64,000 nucleotides of DNA. It comes from Hyaloperonospora brassicae. Lineage: Eukaryota; Oomycota; Peronosporomycetes; Peronosporales; Peronosporaceae. The translations under genes were made by a program, and so were the position numbers. The notes below the pieces were generated by a model. That model ran no database searches. It was not told the origin of the DNA and saw only the letters and a program-made list of their open reading frames with translations. The stretch is from contig CANTFL010001401.1 in the NCBI GenBank assembly GCA_947650285.1, positions 339,896 to 403,895 of the forward strand, written 5' to 3'. Shown here piece by piece: positions 46,692-56,802 of the stretch (the first letter of the stretch is position 1; each line of letters begins with the position of its first letter).

Positions 46692-47571
46692 CGCACTGTT
46701 TCATCGTGATGCGTCCTTTTGGCCAGTGCTGTGCGTTTGCGTGTAGTCAATTCAACAGATTTAAGACCTTCAACGACATGTTGTAATATCTCAACCCAAG
46801 CAGACAACTGGTACCACTGGTCAGAAGATACAGAGATTACCACATCATCAAGGCCAAGAACGCTGTTGTCTGCAACCTTCGGGCATAATCGACCAATTGC
46901 AAAGCTATTTCCGATCTGCTAGAACCGTAGCATTTACAGCGTGCTTTTGTTTACGCATGGAGATTAAAGTGGCCATGTTTGTCGCCAATACACGTACGTA
47001 GAGCTTGTTCGAGACGATCAATAACAAAGTCTTCTTGGGTGGGACGCTTGCAGGTGTGGATGGTGACCGACAAGGAGGCTCTGTCTTACCAGCCGGTGTG
47101 GCCGGCACCGGCTCTTTCTCTAGGAAGCTCGTTTCACAATTTCGTTTGCGAAAAACCCTGCGCTCAAAGACTGCGCAACGAACCCTTTAGCCCGAGGCAA
47201 GGTCGGTCCTATGTTCGTCTTTGATCCCATCTTCTTCTTGCTGTCACCCGGTTAAACTAGTAGCCGGTGAGCGGGTATGGTGAAACGAAATCGCTGGGCT
47301 CCAAAGCTGTGGTCTTTTCTTGCGTGACTGAGAAGAATCAGCCGGGCGTCGGCCTGATCGCTATGGGGCGGGCCGTACCGTTGTAGACATCGGGGCCATC
47401 CGCATATGCGGCGTCTTGTGAGCCTCCTCTTGTAGCTTAGTCTTCGTGTAGTCAATTTCAATTAAGATTGCATTAATGTGATTAAGTCGACCACGAACGC
47501 CCATGTGGTTGAGTGTCAACTCAGGCACAAGGGCCAGCGAATGCGTCGCTGCCGAGAAAGCGCGATGGTGG

Positions 47572-48126
47572 TCACTCAGCACGGAAGCACACTGGCTTGC
47601 GCACCTCGAGATCGTATGGTTGGCGAAAACATTCAAAGCAAGGAACTATGAGAAAGTGAAGAAATTGGTGCAAAAAGAAAGAGTCTCTATGTGCCGGGAT
47701 TTGCGTGAAAAGCTTAAGCTGCTCCGGACAATCACGTGTATCAAATGTTGCCAAATAAAAATTGTAGTCGTATGTATTGGAGGGGAGGTTGGCGTCACGT
47801 GTGACCAATACAAATGGACAGTCTACCCTTTCAGACAAAATCGTTTCGATAGCACCAGCGCTCACCCCGGTGGCCAACACCTTTACCTGATACCGAAGTA
47901 AGGAGTAGTCGCTGGCAAGCTTCTCGGACTTAATACACTTTAAGTGCCATTTAATCGCTGCTGCTTGATCAGCAATGGTAAAAGTGAGGCGGCGCGTACA
48001 AAACTCGTAGCTCGTCCGTTTCGCCGTGCGGACAAGCTTGCGAGTGAATAACGCGTCAGTAGTTGTATCATGCTTATCGTGCAGGAGTTGGAGAAAAAGC
48101 GTATTTCCGGCGATAAATCGAGGCAT
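47572..48126 (-). pseudogene. LINE ORF1-like protein, N-terminal part
   Basis: The longest open frame of the insertion begins with ATG at 48126 (two codons after an alternative start). It contains FCTRRLTFTIADQAAAIKWH, YSLLRYQVKVLATGVS and SNTYDYNFYLATFD. It sits at the LINE 5' end, about 560 bp from the insertion boundary, where ORF1 is expected. It stops prematurely and continues in other frames to the left. No nucleic-acid-binding motif is visible in this part. Confidence 0.5.
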
Positions 48127-48687
48127 TCGCACCTCTGGAGGGATAATGGCAACCGGAGTTCCTACAAGGTACGGCTCAGAATTCGGGAATGGCTAAGAGC
48201 ATGACGAGATAAGGGGTGCACGCGAGGAATCGTGGCTGGCCGGAATGCACGATGTTACCCATGAGCCAGGCGGCAAGCGATTCTTCTTTGATTTCGGTCA
48301 TGGGGCGGAGGTCATAATCGGACTTTCCCATCCACTGGCGAGTTGCTGCCTTGATTCATAGCCAACGAGGCACTTCACTAAGTCTCATGTCTTCAACCTG
48401 CCGAACTGCATTCCTATAGCTAGACGGTTGACAACGAGCCCAAGATTGCGAGCAGGTACATAGCGGACCGCGAACACGAGTGCCCCCCGACTATGTCTGC
48501 TAGGCAGACGTTTGTGGGCACATGAGCTGCCCCGCTTTTCTATCGGGTGCCACGGGCAAAGCGTAGTAGATACGCCGTCTGGCGCTGACTCATCGGCAGC
48601 GCCTACGCTGCGCATGGAAGATGGTCCACTTTCACGTGCCTCTGTGCGACTGATCAATTGCACAGTAGACTGCAAATTTGACGGCGA

Positions 48688-50917
48688 ACTGCCGTATGTA
48701 GTAGCCGTGACCGATCCCCGCGACATGAAAACACGGTCAGTCTCGTGACCTAAAAGACATTGCGTGGAGCCACGACGACGTGAGTGAAGGTCACTCCGCT
48801 TCATCGAAGGCTACTCGGGTCTTGGACACCGGTGCATGATGTAAATGCACGTCTTTCAGAGTAGTCAGTCGGTTCCGAATGATCTACTACAGACATGACG
48901 TGTATGCATTCTGCCACCCGCTGAGAACTCTCGTGTGCGAAACCCAGCTGTCTGGAAAGACTCGACGAGTACATTCACTACATGAAGCTCCCCTTGTGCC
49001 CAGAACTGAAACCGGGCGAGCCGAGTCCAACAATCCAACAAAGGACTTGTACGGAACACGTGCGGAAGTCGTTTACGAGATCCGCTCGATAGGAGCCTAC
49101 GAGATCCGCTCGAGAGGAGCCGCTCTCACTGTTTCGTATTCGTGCTTGATGCAGTAACATGCGCTGACAACGAGTACACGATAGTATCAGCGTCGATACG
49201 GTCAGACGATCGCGTTCTTTCATGCTCATGTTGATGCACCTGCCAAACGCTGCAGTTGCGTTTGTGCTACGTTTCAGATGTGGATGGTGATGTGTTCCTT
49301 CGTATATGTCGACTCGAGTTTCATTTCATCGTAGCAACTTCGTCCAGCTTCCTTCTCGCAAGGGTCATGATCAAGCTAGCTGATCGAACAGTAGTGATGC
49401 ATGCCAGTCGCGATAGATGGCGACTTTACATGATGTGTAGTCCAGCGATACACATCACTAGCTATCGGCTGAACCGTATGCTCGGATAGTTGCTGCGGAT
49501 ATCGACAGTCACGTCGCGCACGAGTGTCGTTCAAATCGCGCATCGTGACTGCAGCACAGACCAATGCTATCGTGCTGGGCATCTTCACTTAGACGTGTAG
49601 CGACAAGTCCTGGCCAATTCACTCAATGGATCGAGAAGGCGCACTGCATGTTGTTGTAGTGTTGTTGTGTTGTCATCCATCTCGATAAATACTGTTCTTT
49701 GTGTGTTTACTTACTTCGTACATTGTCGTGTATGCCTACTGCACACAACGCTGTACGAAAGCCCTACAATGGCGAGTTGACTGACCACGGGACACGACAT
49801 GGTGGTCGAAACCACCGATCTCGAGCGACGTCGTCTGTTCCGCCACTTCTTTGTCTCCCACCTCCACGCTATAGCCTGCGCTGCTCATCCATGTCTGTGT
49901 GCGCGGGGTCACTTTCTGGAGCTGGTGCATGTATTCGAGATTGGTCTTGCAGTCCAGCGAGCAAAATCTATCTGCACCATTACGGAGCGAAGAGAGAGAC
50001 GTGAAGAAAAGGCGCTCGCAGTTCGCGCAGTGCTTCTGTCGCTGGCGCCATTCGGCTGTAGTCGAATCCACGTCAGCAGATCCTCGTCGCGCGATTCGCT
50101 CTCCTCGCTTCTGACGTGAAGTCGGTGAAGTCGGCAAAGAAGATGGTATCAACGAGCAGCCAAGTCCATCCTGTGTTTCGATGCTCGTAATGGCTGGACA
50201 GCTTACAGTCGCTTGCACCGGCAATGAAACAGATTCGACTCGTCCTGGCCATGACTCAGATCGCAGCTCCTGTGCACGTCTAGTTCGTTGAAAGATGAAT
50301 CGAATCATGCGCGACTTCATACTCGTAGACGATGCGACGACTTCGTGCGTTCGATGCATCTTGGTCTCTCGACGACCTGACTTCAGTTCGTCGTCGCCTC
50401 GAGTGCGTGCAGCATTTGTCATCCTGTGACTAACGCGCTGCTTGACGGCTGCTGCTTCACGGTCTACTGCTTCACGGCCTGCTGCTTGACGGCAAATTCA
50501 AAAATGGTCGGTAATATCGTGCTGCCGCGTTCGAACGACCTTCTCTGGTTCTTTGCCTCTTCTCGTCATGCGAATATGCTGACCTTCTTGACCCACCTCG
50601 CTTGCTACTGCAGTGCGTGGCAAGGAGACGAAAAGGATTTGAAATCAAGAGCTGGACACTAAACACTGGATGAACTGTGCTCGGACGGATCAATACTGTA
50701 TATTCATGGACTCGATGACTGTATGCTGCTCCGCGACGAGAGCAACACGTGCATAGATACGCGGCATACCTCGCACACTTGACGTGAAGGCACCGGTCGA
50801 ACGCAAGCACAAGTGTTCGAATCGTTATCGCGGAGGAAGATTAAGGAATAGCTGACTCATTCCGAGAATATGTTGGGACGCGGTCTTTGCTTGAACCTGC
50901 CTTGGGACGTGACGAAG
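48688..50917. repeat. Array unit 1, right part (A type), with right target-site duplication
   Basis: It starts with the second copy of the 15-bp target word (48688-48702) and continues in register with unit sequence found at 63458 onward. Together with 38308-39068 it makes one complete A-type unit of about 2.98 kb carrying gene copy 1. Confidence 0.9.
49736..50422 (-). CDS. FCS/FLZ-like zinc-finger protein, array copy 1 (A type)
   Basis: A 228-residue intronless ORF from ATG at 50422. All five copies begin at the homologous ATG with MT(N/D)AARTRG. Layout: a basic, Ser/Arg-rich N-terminus, a basic stretch RQKRGERIARR that could be a nuclear signal, then a zinc-finger-like C-x2-C-x18-C-x3-C (CANCERLF ... 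RFCSLDC), and an acidic/His-rich tail ending in AFVQRCVQ. The FCS-x2-C end resembles plant FLZ/FCS-like fingers, which are usually protein-binding. The function here is unknown. The gene is intact although the unit it belongs to was split by the LINE about 9 kb upstream in cis. Confidence 0.7.
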   Translation of the reverse strand: MTNAARTRGDDELKSGRRETKMHRTHEVVASSTSMKSRMIRFIFQRTRRAQELRSESWPGRVESVSLPVQATVSCPAITSIETQDGLGCSLIPSSLPTSPTSRQKRGERIARRGSADVDSTTAEWRQRQKHCANCERLFFTSLSSLRNGADRFCSLDCKTNLEYMHQLQKVTPRTQTWMSSAGYSVEVGDKEVAEQTTSLEIGGFDHHVVSRGQSTRHCRAFVQRCVQ

Positions 50918-51063
50918 CAGGCAACAGAAAGGTTTTGTAAAAAAGGTCACCTCAGTCGTCATTGAGGACTACCGAACTATTTGCTTTTCTACTGTGTTGG
51001 GGTACAGCATGGAAGCAGCTTCGTACCTGGTCGCGCAGACCCGATGGAAGATGATACTAAGCG

Positions 51064-51784
51064 CTAGATGATGATATAAGACGCGCTCGATGATGATGAT
51101 GAAGATAGGTGCTTGATGACGATAGGTAGAACGGAAGGGTCGGCAGCAACGAGAAGTGCTTGCACTTGTAGTAGTGAATACGTTGTCTGTCGAGTCGTTG
51201 CCGCCATGTAGATTCGAGTAAGTGTATCGACTATACACGGACGGGTTGTGAATTGCGATGACTGGCAAGTGGAGAAGTATACGCTGCTGACATCTCGCGG
51301 TGGCGTAGAAACACAGGGTTGTTCGGATCTTGATCGTTTGCTCGATCTCTGTTTTGGTGGTCGATATCTTTTCATGAACAGTGCTTCTTGTCGGGAGCGG
51401 CACTCCACCGTAGTGCAATCCGCATGACAAGTCTTATTTATCGTTTGGGATGACCGACGACATTCGCTACAGTGCTGATAGGTATGACGCTTGAAATGCA
51501 AGACGAAGTCGTGATCGAACCTGTTTGTCGGTCCTGTATTCATGCGCATACGCCGGTCTCCAATGCTTACGTGAGATGTCACTTTCGTATTTGTCGACAA
51601 ACATCGCTGGCGTAATCTGGTCTAGTGCCTTGTGCTGCTTGCATTTGACAGTCGTGTGACTGTGACTGCCGTATGTAGTAACCGTGACCGATCCCCACGA
51701 CATGAAAACACGGTCAGTCTCGTGACCTACTAAGACATCGCGTGGAGCCACGAACGACGTGAGTGAGAGGTCACTCCGCTTCAT
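51064..51784 (-). pseudogene. Second ORF-like segment of unit 2, frame-broken
   Basis: The minus strand reads MKRSDLSLTSF..., then KCKQHKALDQITPAMFVDKYE, after which the frame breaks. The HCSECR region and Ser-rich tail continue in another frame. Compared with units 1 and 6 there is one extra base at the MFVD position (tatttgtcgac versus tattgtcgac). It is conserved as DNA but not as a continuous reading frame. Confidence 0.45.
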
Positions 51785-52709
51785 CGAAGGCTACTCGGGT
51801 CTTGGACACCGGTAGCATGATGTGAAAGGCATGTCTTCCAGAGTAGTCAGTCGGTTCCGAATGAGCTACTACAGACATGACGCCTATCCATTCTGCCACC
51901 CGCTACGAACTCTCGTGTGCGAAACCCAGCTGTCTGGAAAGACTCGACGAGTACATTTTCACTACATGACGCTCCCCTTGTGCCCAGAACTCGAAACCGG
52001 GCGAGCCGAGTTCGACCGATCCAACAAAGGACGTCTACGGAACACGTGCGGAAGTCGTTTACCGAGATCCGCTCGAAAGAAGCCGCTCTCACTCTTTCGT
52101 ATCTCACGTGCTTGATGCAGTAACATGCGCTGACAACGAGTACACGATAGTACTCAGCGTCGATTCGGTCAGACGATCGCGTTCTTTCATGCTCATGTTA
52201 ATGCACCTGCCAGACGCTGCACCGTACAGGTTGTGCTGCGTTTCAGATGTGGATGGCGATATGTTTCTTTGTATATGCCTACTCGAGTTTCATTTCATAG
52301 TAGCGACTTCGTCCAGCTACCTTCTCGAAAGGGTCGTGATCAAGCTAGCTGATCGATCAGTAGTGATGCATGCCAGTCGCGGTAGATGGCGACTTTACAT
52401 GATGTGTAGTCCGGCGATACACATCACGAGCTATCGGCTGAATCGTATGCTCTGATAGTTGCTGCGGATATCGACAGTCACGTCGCGCACGAGTGTCGTT
52501 TCATGATGCGCATAGTGACTGCAGCACAGACCGATGTTCTCGTACTGAGCATCTTCGCTTTCGACTTGTCGCTGTTGACCTGACCGAGTCACCCAACGGA
52601 TCGAGACGGCGCACTGCATGTTGTTGTAGTGTTGTTGTGTTGTCATCCAACTCGATAAATACTATTCTTTGTGTGTTTACTTACTTCGTGCGATGTTGGG
52701 ATGATGTGT

Positions 52710-53387
52710 CTAGTGCACACGATGCTGTACGAAAGCCCTACAATGCCGACCTGACTGACCACGAGACACGACATGGTGGTCGAAGCCGCTGATCCCCAGC
52801 GACGTCATCTGTTCCGCCACTTCTTTGTCTCCCACCTCCACGCTACAGTCTGCGCTGCTCTCCCATGTCTGCGTATACGGGGTCACGTGCTGGAGCCGGT
52901 GCATGTACTCGAGATTGGTCTTGCAGTCCAGCGAGCAAAACCTATCTTCACCATTACGGAGCGAGGAGAGGGACGTGAAGAAAAGGCGCTCGCAGTTCGC
53001 GCAGTGCGTCTGTCGCTGGCGCCACTCGGCTATAGTCGAATCAACGTCGCCGGATCCTCGTCGCGCGATTCGCTCTGCTCGCTTCTGTCGTGAAGTTGGT
53101 GAAGCAGATCGTGTCAACGAGCGGCCAAGTCCATCCTGTGTTTCGATACTCGTGCTGTCTGGACAGCTTGCACTCGTTTGCACGGACAGCGATACAGATT
53201 CGGCTTGTCCTGGCCATGACTTGGATCGCAGCTCCTGTGCACGTCTCGTTCGTTGGAAGATGAATCGAATCATGCGCGACTTCAAGCTCGTAGACGATAC
53301 ATATACTTCTTGCGTCCGATACACCTTGGTCCCTCGATGACTGGACTTTGGTTCGAAGTCGCCTCGAGTGCGTGCTGCATCTGTCAT
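52710..53387 (-). CDS. FCS/FLZ-like zinc-finger protein, array copy 2 (B type)
   Basis: 225 residues from ATG at 53387; an upstream GTG frame extension (to 53420) is discounted. The finger cysteines are residues 129, 132, 151 and 155, preceded by a basic stretch at 100-110. Relative to copy 1 it has in-frame length differences before the basic stretch (SPTSRQK versus SLPTSPTSRQK) and several substitutions (LGRSLTRS, GDVDSTIAEW), but the finger itself differs only at one residue (NGED versus NGAD). The tail reads MHRLQHVTPYTQTW. The function is unknown. Confidence 0.72.
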   Translation of the reverse strand: MTDAARTRGDFEPKSSHRGTKVYRTQEVYVSSTSLKSRMIRFIFQRTRRAQELRSKSWPGQAESVSLSVQTSASCPDSTSIETQDGLGRSLTRSASPTSRQKRAERIARRGSGDVDSTIAEWRQRQTHCANCERLFFTSLSSLRNGEDRFCSLDCKTNLEYMHRLQHVTPYTQTWESSADCSVEVGDKEVAEQMTSLGISGFDHHVVSRGQSGRHCRAFVQHRVH

Positions 53388-53429
53388 CCTGTCAATGCTG
53401 CTCGACGGCTGCTCCTTCACGGTCTACTG

Positions 53430-53475
53430 CTTCACGGCCTGCTGCTTGACGGCAAATTCAAAAATGGTCGGTAAT
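53430..53475. repeat. Short tandem repeat just upstream of the gene start
   Basis: Imperfect 15-18-bp repeats of the type ctgcttcacggyctrctg lie immediately 5' of the ATG in every unit (here 53409-53455). Copy number varies: unit 5 has about two extra repeats (62203-62280). The position fits the promoter or 5' leader. Confidence 0.5.
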
Positions 53476-54008
53476 ATCGTGCTGCCGCGTTCGAACGACC
53501 TTCTCTGGTTCTTTGCCTCTTCTCGTCATGCGAATATGCTGACCTTCTTGACCCACCTCGCTTGCTACTGCAGTGCGTGGCAAGGAGACGAAAAGGATTT
53601 GAAATCAAAAGCTGGGTACTAAACACTGGATGAACTCTGCTCGGACGGATCGATAGATCGATACTGTACATTCATGGACTCGATGACTGTGTGGCTGCTC
53701 CGCGACGAGAGCAACGCGTGCATGGATACGCGGCATGCCTCGTATACTTGACGTGAAGGTACCGGTCGAGCGCAAGCACAAGTGTTCGAATCGTCATCGC
53801 GGAGGAAGATTAAGGAATAGCTGACTCATTCCGAGAATATCGGGGACGCGTTCTTTGCTTGAACCAGCTTTGGGACGTGACGAAACAGGCAACAGAAGGT
53901 TTTGTAAACAAAGCCACTTAAGCCATCATTGAGGACTACCACACCATTTGCTTTGTTACTGTGTTGGGTTACAGCATGCTGGTAACTCCGTACCTGTTCA
54001 CACTGTAC

Positions 54009-54600
54009 CTACTGAACGATGATCATACGCGCTCGATGATGACCATACGCGCTCGATAATGAAGATGATGGTATGCGCTTGATGAAGAAGATAGGTGGAA
54101 CGAAAGGATCGGTAGCAACCAAAAGTGCTCGCCCTTGTGGCAGTGTACGTTGTCTGTCGAGTCGTTGTCGCCATGTAGATTCGAGTGAGTGTATCGGCTG
54201 TACACAGACTGGTTGTGACGTGCGGTGGCTGGCGAGTGGAGAAGTGTACGCTGCTGGCATCTCGTGGTGGCGTCGAAACACATGGTTGGTTGGATCATGA
54301 TCTATCGTTCGACCTCTGTTTCGATGGGGCGATATCTTTGCAAGAACAGTGCTTTTGCTTATCGGAAGCAATATTCCGCCACAGTGCAATCGGAATGACA
54401 AGACTTGTCTCTCTTTTGTGATTACCGATGACATTCGCTTCAGTTCTGATAGTAATGACGCTTGAGATGCAAGACTAAGTCGTGATCGAACTTGTTTGTC
54501 TTGTATTCGTGAGCATATAGCAGTCTCCGATGCTTACGCGACATGTCACTTTCGTATTTGTCGTCAAACATCGCTGGCGTAATCTGGTCTAGTGCCTTGT
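54009..54600 (-). pseudogene. Second ORF-like segment of unit 3, B type, broken
   Basis: The B version keeps the presumed ancestral frame MFDDKYESDMSRKHRRLLYA then FDHDLVLHLKRHYYQN, but hits stops within the Cys/His stretch (N-stop-SECHR-stop). A different frame is open downstream (54434-54009). Identical damage recurs in units 4 and 5, so it predates their duplication. Confidence 0.45.
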
Positions 54601-55629
54601 GCTGCTCGCATTTGACAGTCGTGTGACTGTGACTGCCGTATGTTGTAACTGTGACCGATCACCGCGACATGAAAACACGGTCAGTCTCGTGACCAACGAA
54701 GACATCGTGTGGAGCCATAGCGATGTGCTCAGATGTCACTTCACTTCATTGAACGATGCTCGCGTCTTGGACACCCGTAGATGATGTGAAGGGCATGTCT
54801 TCCACAGTAGTGAGTCGGTTCAGAATGAGCTACTACAGACATGACGCCTATCCATCCTGGCATCCGCTACGAACTCTCGTGCGCGAAACCAGCTGTCTGG
54901 AAAGGCCCGAGTACATTTGCTCACTGCATGACGCTTCTCTTTAGTCCAGAACTCGAATCGTGCGAGCCGAGTTCGACCGATCCAACAAAGGAAGTCTACG
55001 GAACACGTACGAAAGTCGTTTACCAGCTCTGCTCGAAAGAAGCCGCTCTCACTCTTTCGCATCTCACGTGCTTGATGCAGTAACAAGCGCTGGCAACGAT
55101 TACAGGATGGTACTAGCGTTGATTCAGACTGATGATCACGTTCTTTCACGTAACGGTAATGAACCTGTCGTCTGCACCGTACAGGTTGAGCTGCGTTTCA
55201 AATGTGGATGGCGATATGTTTCTTTGTATATGCCTACTCGAGTTTCATTTCATAGTAGCGACTTCGTCCAGCTACCTTCTCGAAAGGGTCGTAATCAAGC
55301 TAGCTGATCGATCAGTACTGATGCATGCCAGTCGCGGTGATGGCGACTTACATGATGTGTAGTCCGGCGAGAGCTAGTGAATCGTATGCTCTGATAGTTG
55401 CTGCGGATATCGACAGTCACGTCGCGCACGAGTGTCGTTTCATGATGCGCATAGTGACTGCAGCACAGACCGATGTTCTAGTACTGAGCATCTTCGCTTT
55501 CGACTTGTCGCTGTTGACCTGACCGAGTCACCCAGCGGATCGAGACGGCGCACTGCATGTTGTCATCCAACTCGATAAATACTATTCTTTGTGTGTTTAC
55601 TTACTTCGTGCGATGTTGGGATGATGTGT

Positions 55630-56304
55630 CTAGTGCACACGATGCTGTACGAAAGCCCTACAATGCCGACCTGACTGACCACGAGACACGACATGGTGGT
55701 CGAAGCCGCTGATCCCCAGCGACGTCATCTGTTCCGCCACTTCTTTGTCTCCCACCTCCACGCTACAGTCTGCGCTGCTCTCCCATGTCTGCGTATACGT
55801 CACGTGCTGGAGCCGGTGCATGTACTCGAGATTGGTCTTGCAGTCCAGCGAGCAAAACCTATCTTCACCATTACGGAGCGAGGAGAGGGACGTGAAGAAA
55901 AGGCGCTCGCAGTTCGCGCAGTGCGTCTGTCGCTGGCGCCACTCGGCTATAGTCGAATCAACGTCGCCGGATCCTCGTCGCGCGATTCGCTCTGCTCGCT
56001 TCTGTCGTGAAGTTGGTGAAGCAGATCGTGTCAACGAGCGGCCAAGTCCATCCTGTGTTTCGATACTCGTGCTGTCTGGACAGCTTGCACTCGTTTGCAC
56101 GGACAGCGATACAGATTCGGCTTGTCCTGGCCATGACTTGGATCGCAGCTCCTGTGCACGTCTCGTTCGTTGGAAGATGAATCGAATCATGCGCGACTTC
56201 AAGCTCGTAGACGATACATATACTTCTTGCGTCCGATACACCTTGGTCCCTCGATGACTGGACTTTGGTTCGAAGTCGCCTCGAGTGCGTGCTGCATCTG
56301 TCAT
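55630..56304 (-). CDS. FCS/FLZ-like zinc-finger protein, array copy 3 (B type)
   Basis: 224 residues from ATG at 56304. It is identical in protein to copy 2 except for a one-codon deletion after LQHVT (three bases lost near 55799). The finger and basic stretch are unchanged. The single-codon indel, in DNA whose flanks carry many frame-changing indels, argues that the frame is maintained. The function is unknown. Confidence 0.72.
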   Translation of the reverse strand: MTDAARTRGDFEPKSSHRGTKVYRTQEVYVSSTSLKSRMIRFIFQRTRRAQELRSKSWPGQAESVSLSVQTSASCPDSTSIETQDGLGRSLTRSASPTSRQKRAERIARRGSGDVDSTIAEWRQRQTHCANCERLFFTSLSSLRNGEDRFCSLDCKTNLEYMHRLQHVTYTQTWESSADCSVEVGDKEVAEQMTSLGISGFDHHVVSRGQSGRHCRAFVQHRVH

Positions 56305-56802
56305 CCTGTCAATGCTGCTCGACGGCTGCTCCTTCACGGTCTACTGCTTCACGGCCTGCTGCTTGGCGGCAAATTCAAAAATGGTCGGTAATATCGTGCT
56401 GCCGCGTTCGAGCGACCTTCTCTGGTTCTTTGCCTTTTCTCGTCATGCGAATATGATGACCTTCTTGACCCACCTCGCTTGCTACTGCAGTGCGTGGCAA
56501 GGAGACGAAAAGGATTTGAAATCAAAAGCTGGGTACTAAACACTGGATGAACTCTGCTCGGACGGATCGATAGATCGATACTGTACATTCATGGACTCGA
56601 TGACTGTGTGGCTGCTCCGGGACGAGAGCGACGCGTGCATGGATACGCGGCATGCCTCGTATACTTGACGTGAAGGTACCGGTCGAGCGCAAGCACAAGT
56701 GTTCGAATCGTCATCGCGGAGGAAGATTAAGGAATAGCTGACTCATTCCGAGAATATCGGGGACGCGTTCTTTGCTTGAACCAGCTTTGGGACGTGACGA
56801 AA

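Larger units (their letters stand above)
39069..48687 (-). mobile_element. Degenerate LINE (APE-RT-RNase H) inserted in array unit 1
   Basis: A 9.6-kb insertion flanked by a 15-bp duplication of array sequence. Minus-strand coding order is ORF1-like protein (about 48.1-46.3 kb), apurinic-type endonuclease (44.9-44.4 kb), reverse transcriptase (43.7-42.7 kb), thumb/connection region (42.6-41.2 kb) and RNase H (40.4-39.7 kb), the layout of a complete LINE with C-terminal RNase H. The 3' end at 39069 is a (CTA)n-type tail abutting the target duplication, as expected for target-primed reverse transcription. All coding parts are broken by frameshifts and stops. A 394-bp LTR-like element is nested at 40634-41027. 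Confidence 0.85.
50918..53885. repeat. Array unit 2 (A/B hybrid), 2968 bp
   Basis: It starts at caggcaacagaaagg. The left part follows the A type (as at 62708 on). From about 51.8-52.2 kb rightward it follows the B type, for example gatatgtttctttgtatatg at about 52258-52277. It carries gene copy 2. Confidence 0.9.
53886..56802. repeat. Array unit 3 (B type), 2917 bp
   Basis: Starts at caggcaacagaagg. It is almost identical to unit 4, with the same length, and carries gene copy 3. Confidence 0.92.

Noticed and set aside
46267..47224. Plus-strand ORFs of 60-90 codons
   Set aside because: Opposite strand to the LINE coding segments; treated as shadows.
52825..53340. Plus-strand ORF of about 170 codons in each B unit (also 55745-56257, 58662-59174)
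   Set aside because: It lies antisense to the zinc-finger gene, is not open at the same length in A-type copies, and shows no recognisable motif.
54009..54434. Possible CRISPR-like or satellite reading of the array because of its regular spacing
   Set aside because: Units are 2.9-3.0 kb, contain a gene and have no short repeat-spacer structure; it is a gene-bearing tandem duplication.
54820..55149. Minus-strand 109-codon frame between units' genes (also 57737-58066)
   Set aside because: It opens with a GTG rather than ATG, is frameshifted in the A-type and unit 5 copies, and seems to persist only because units 3 and 4 are near identical.
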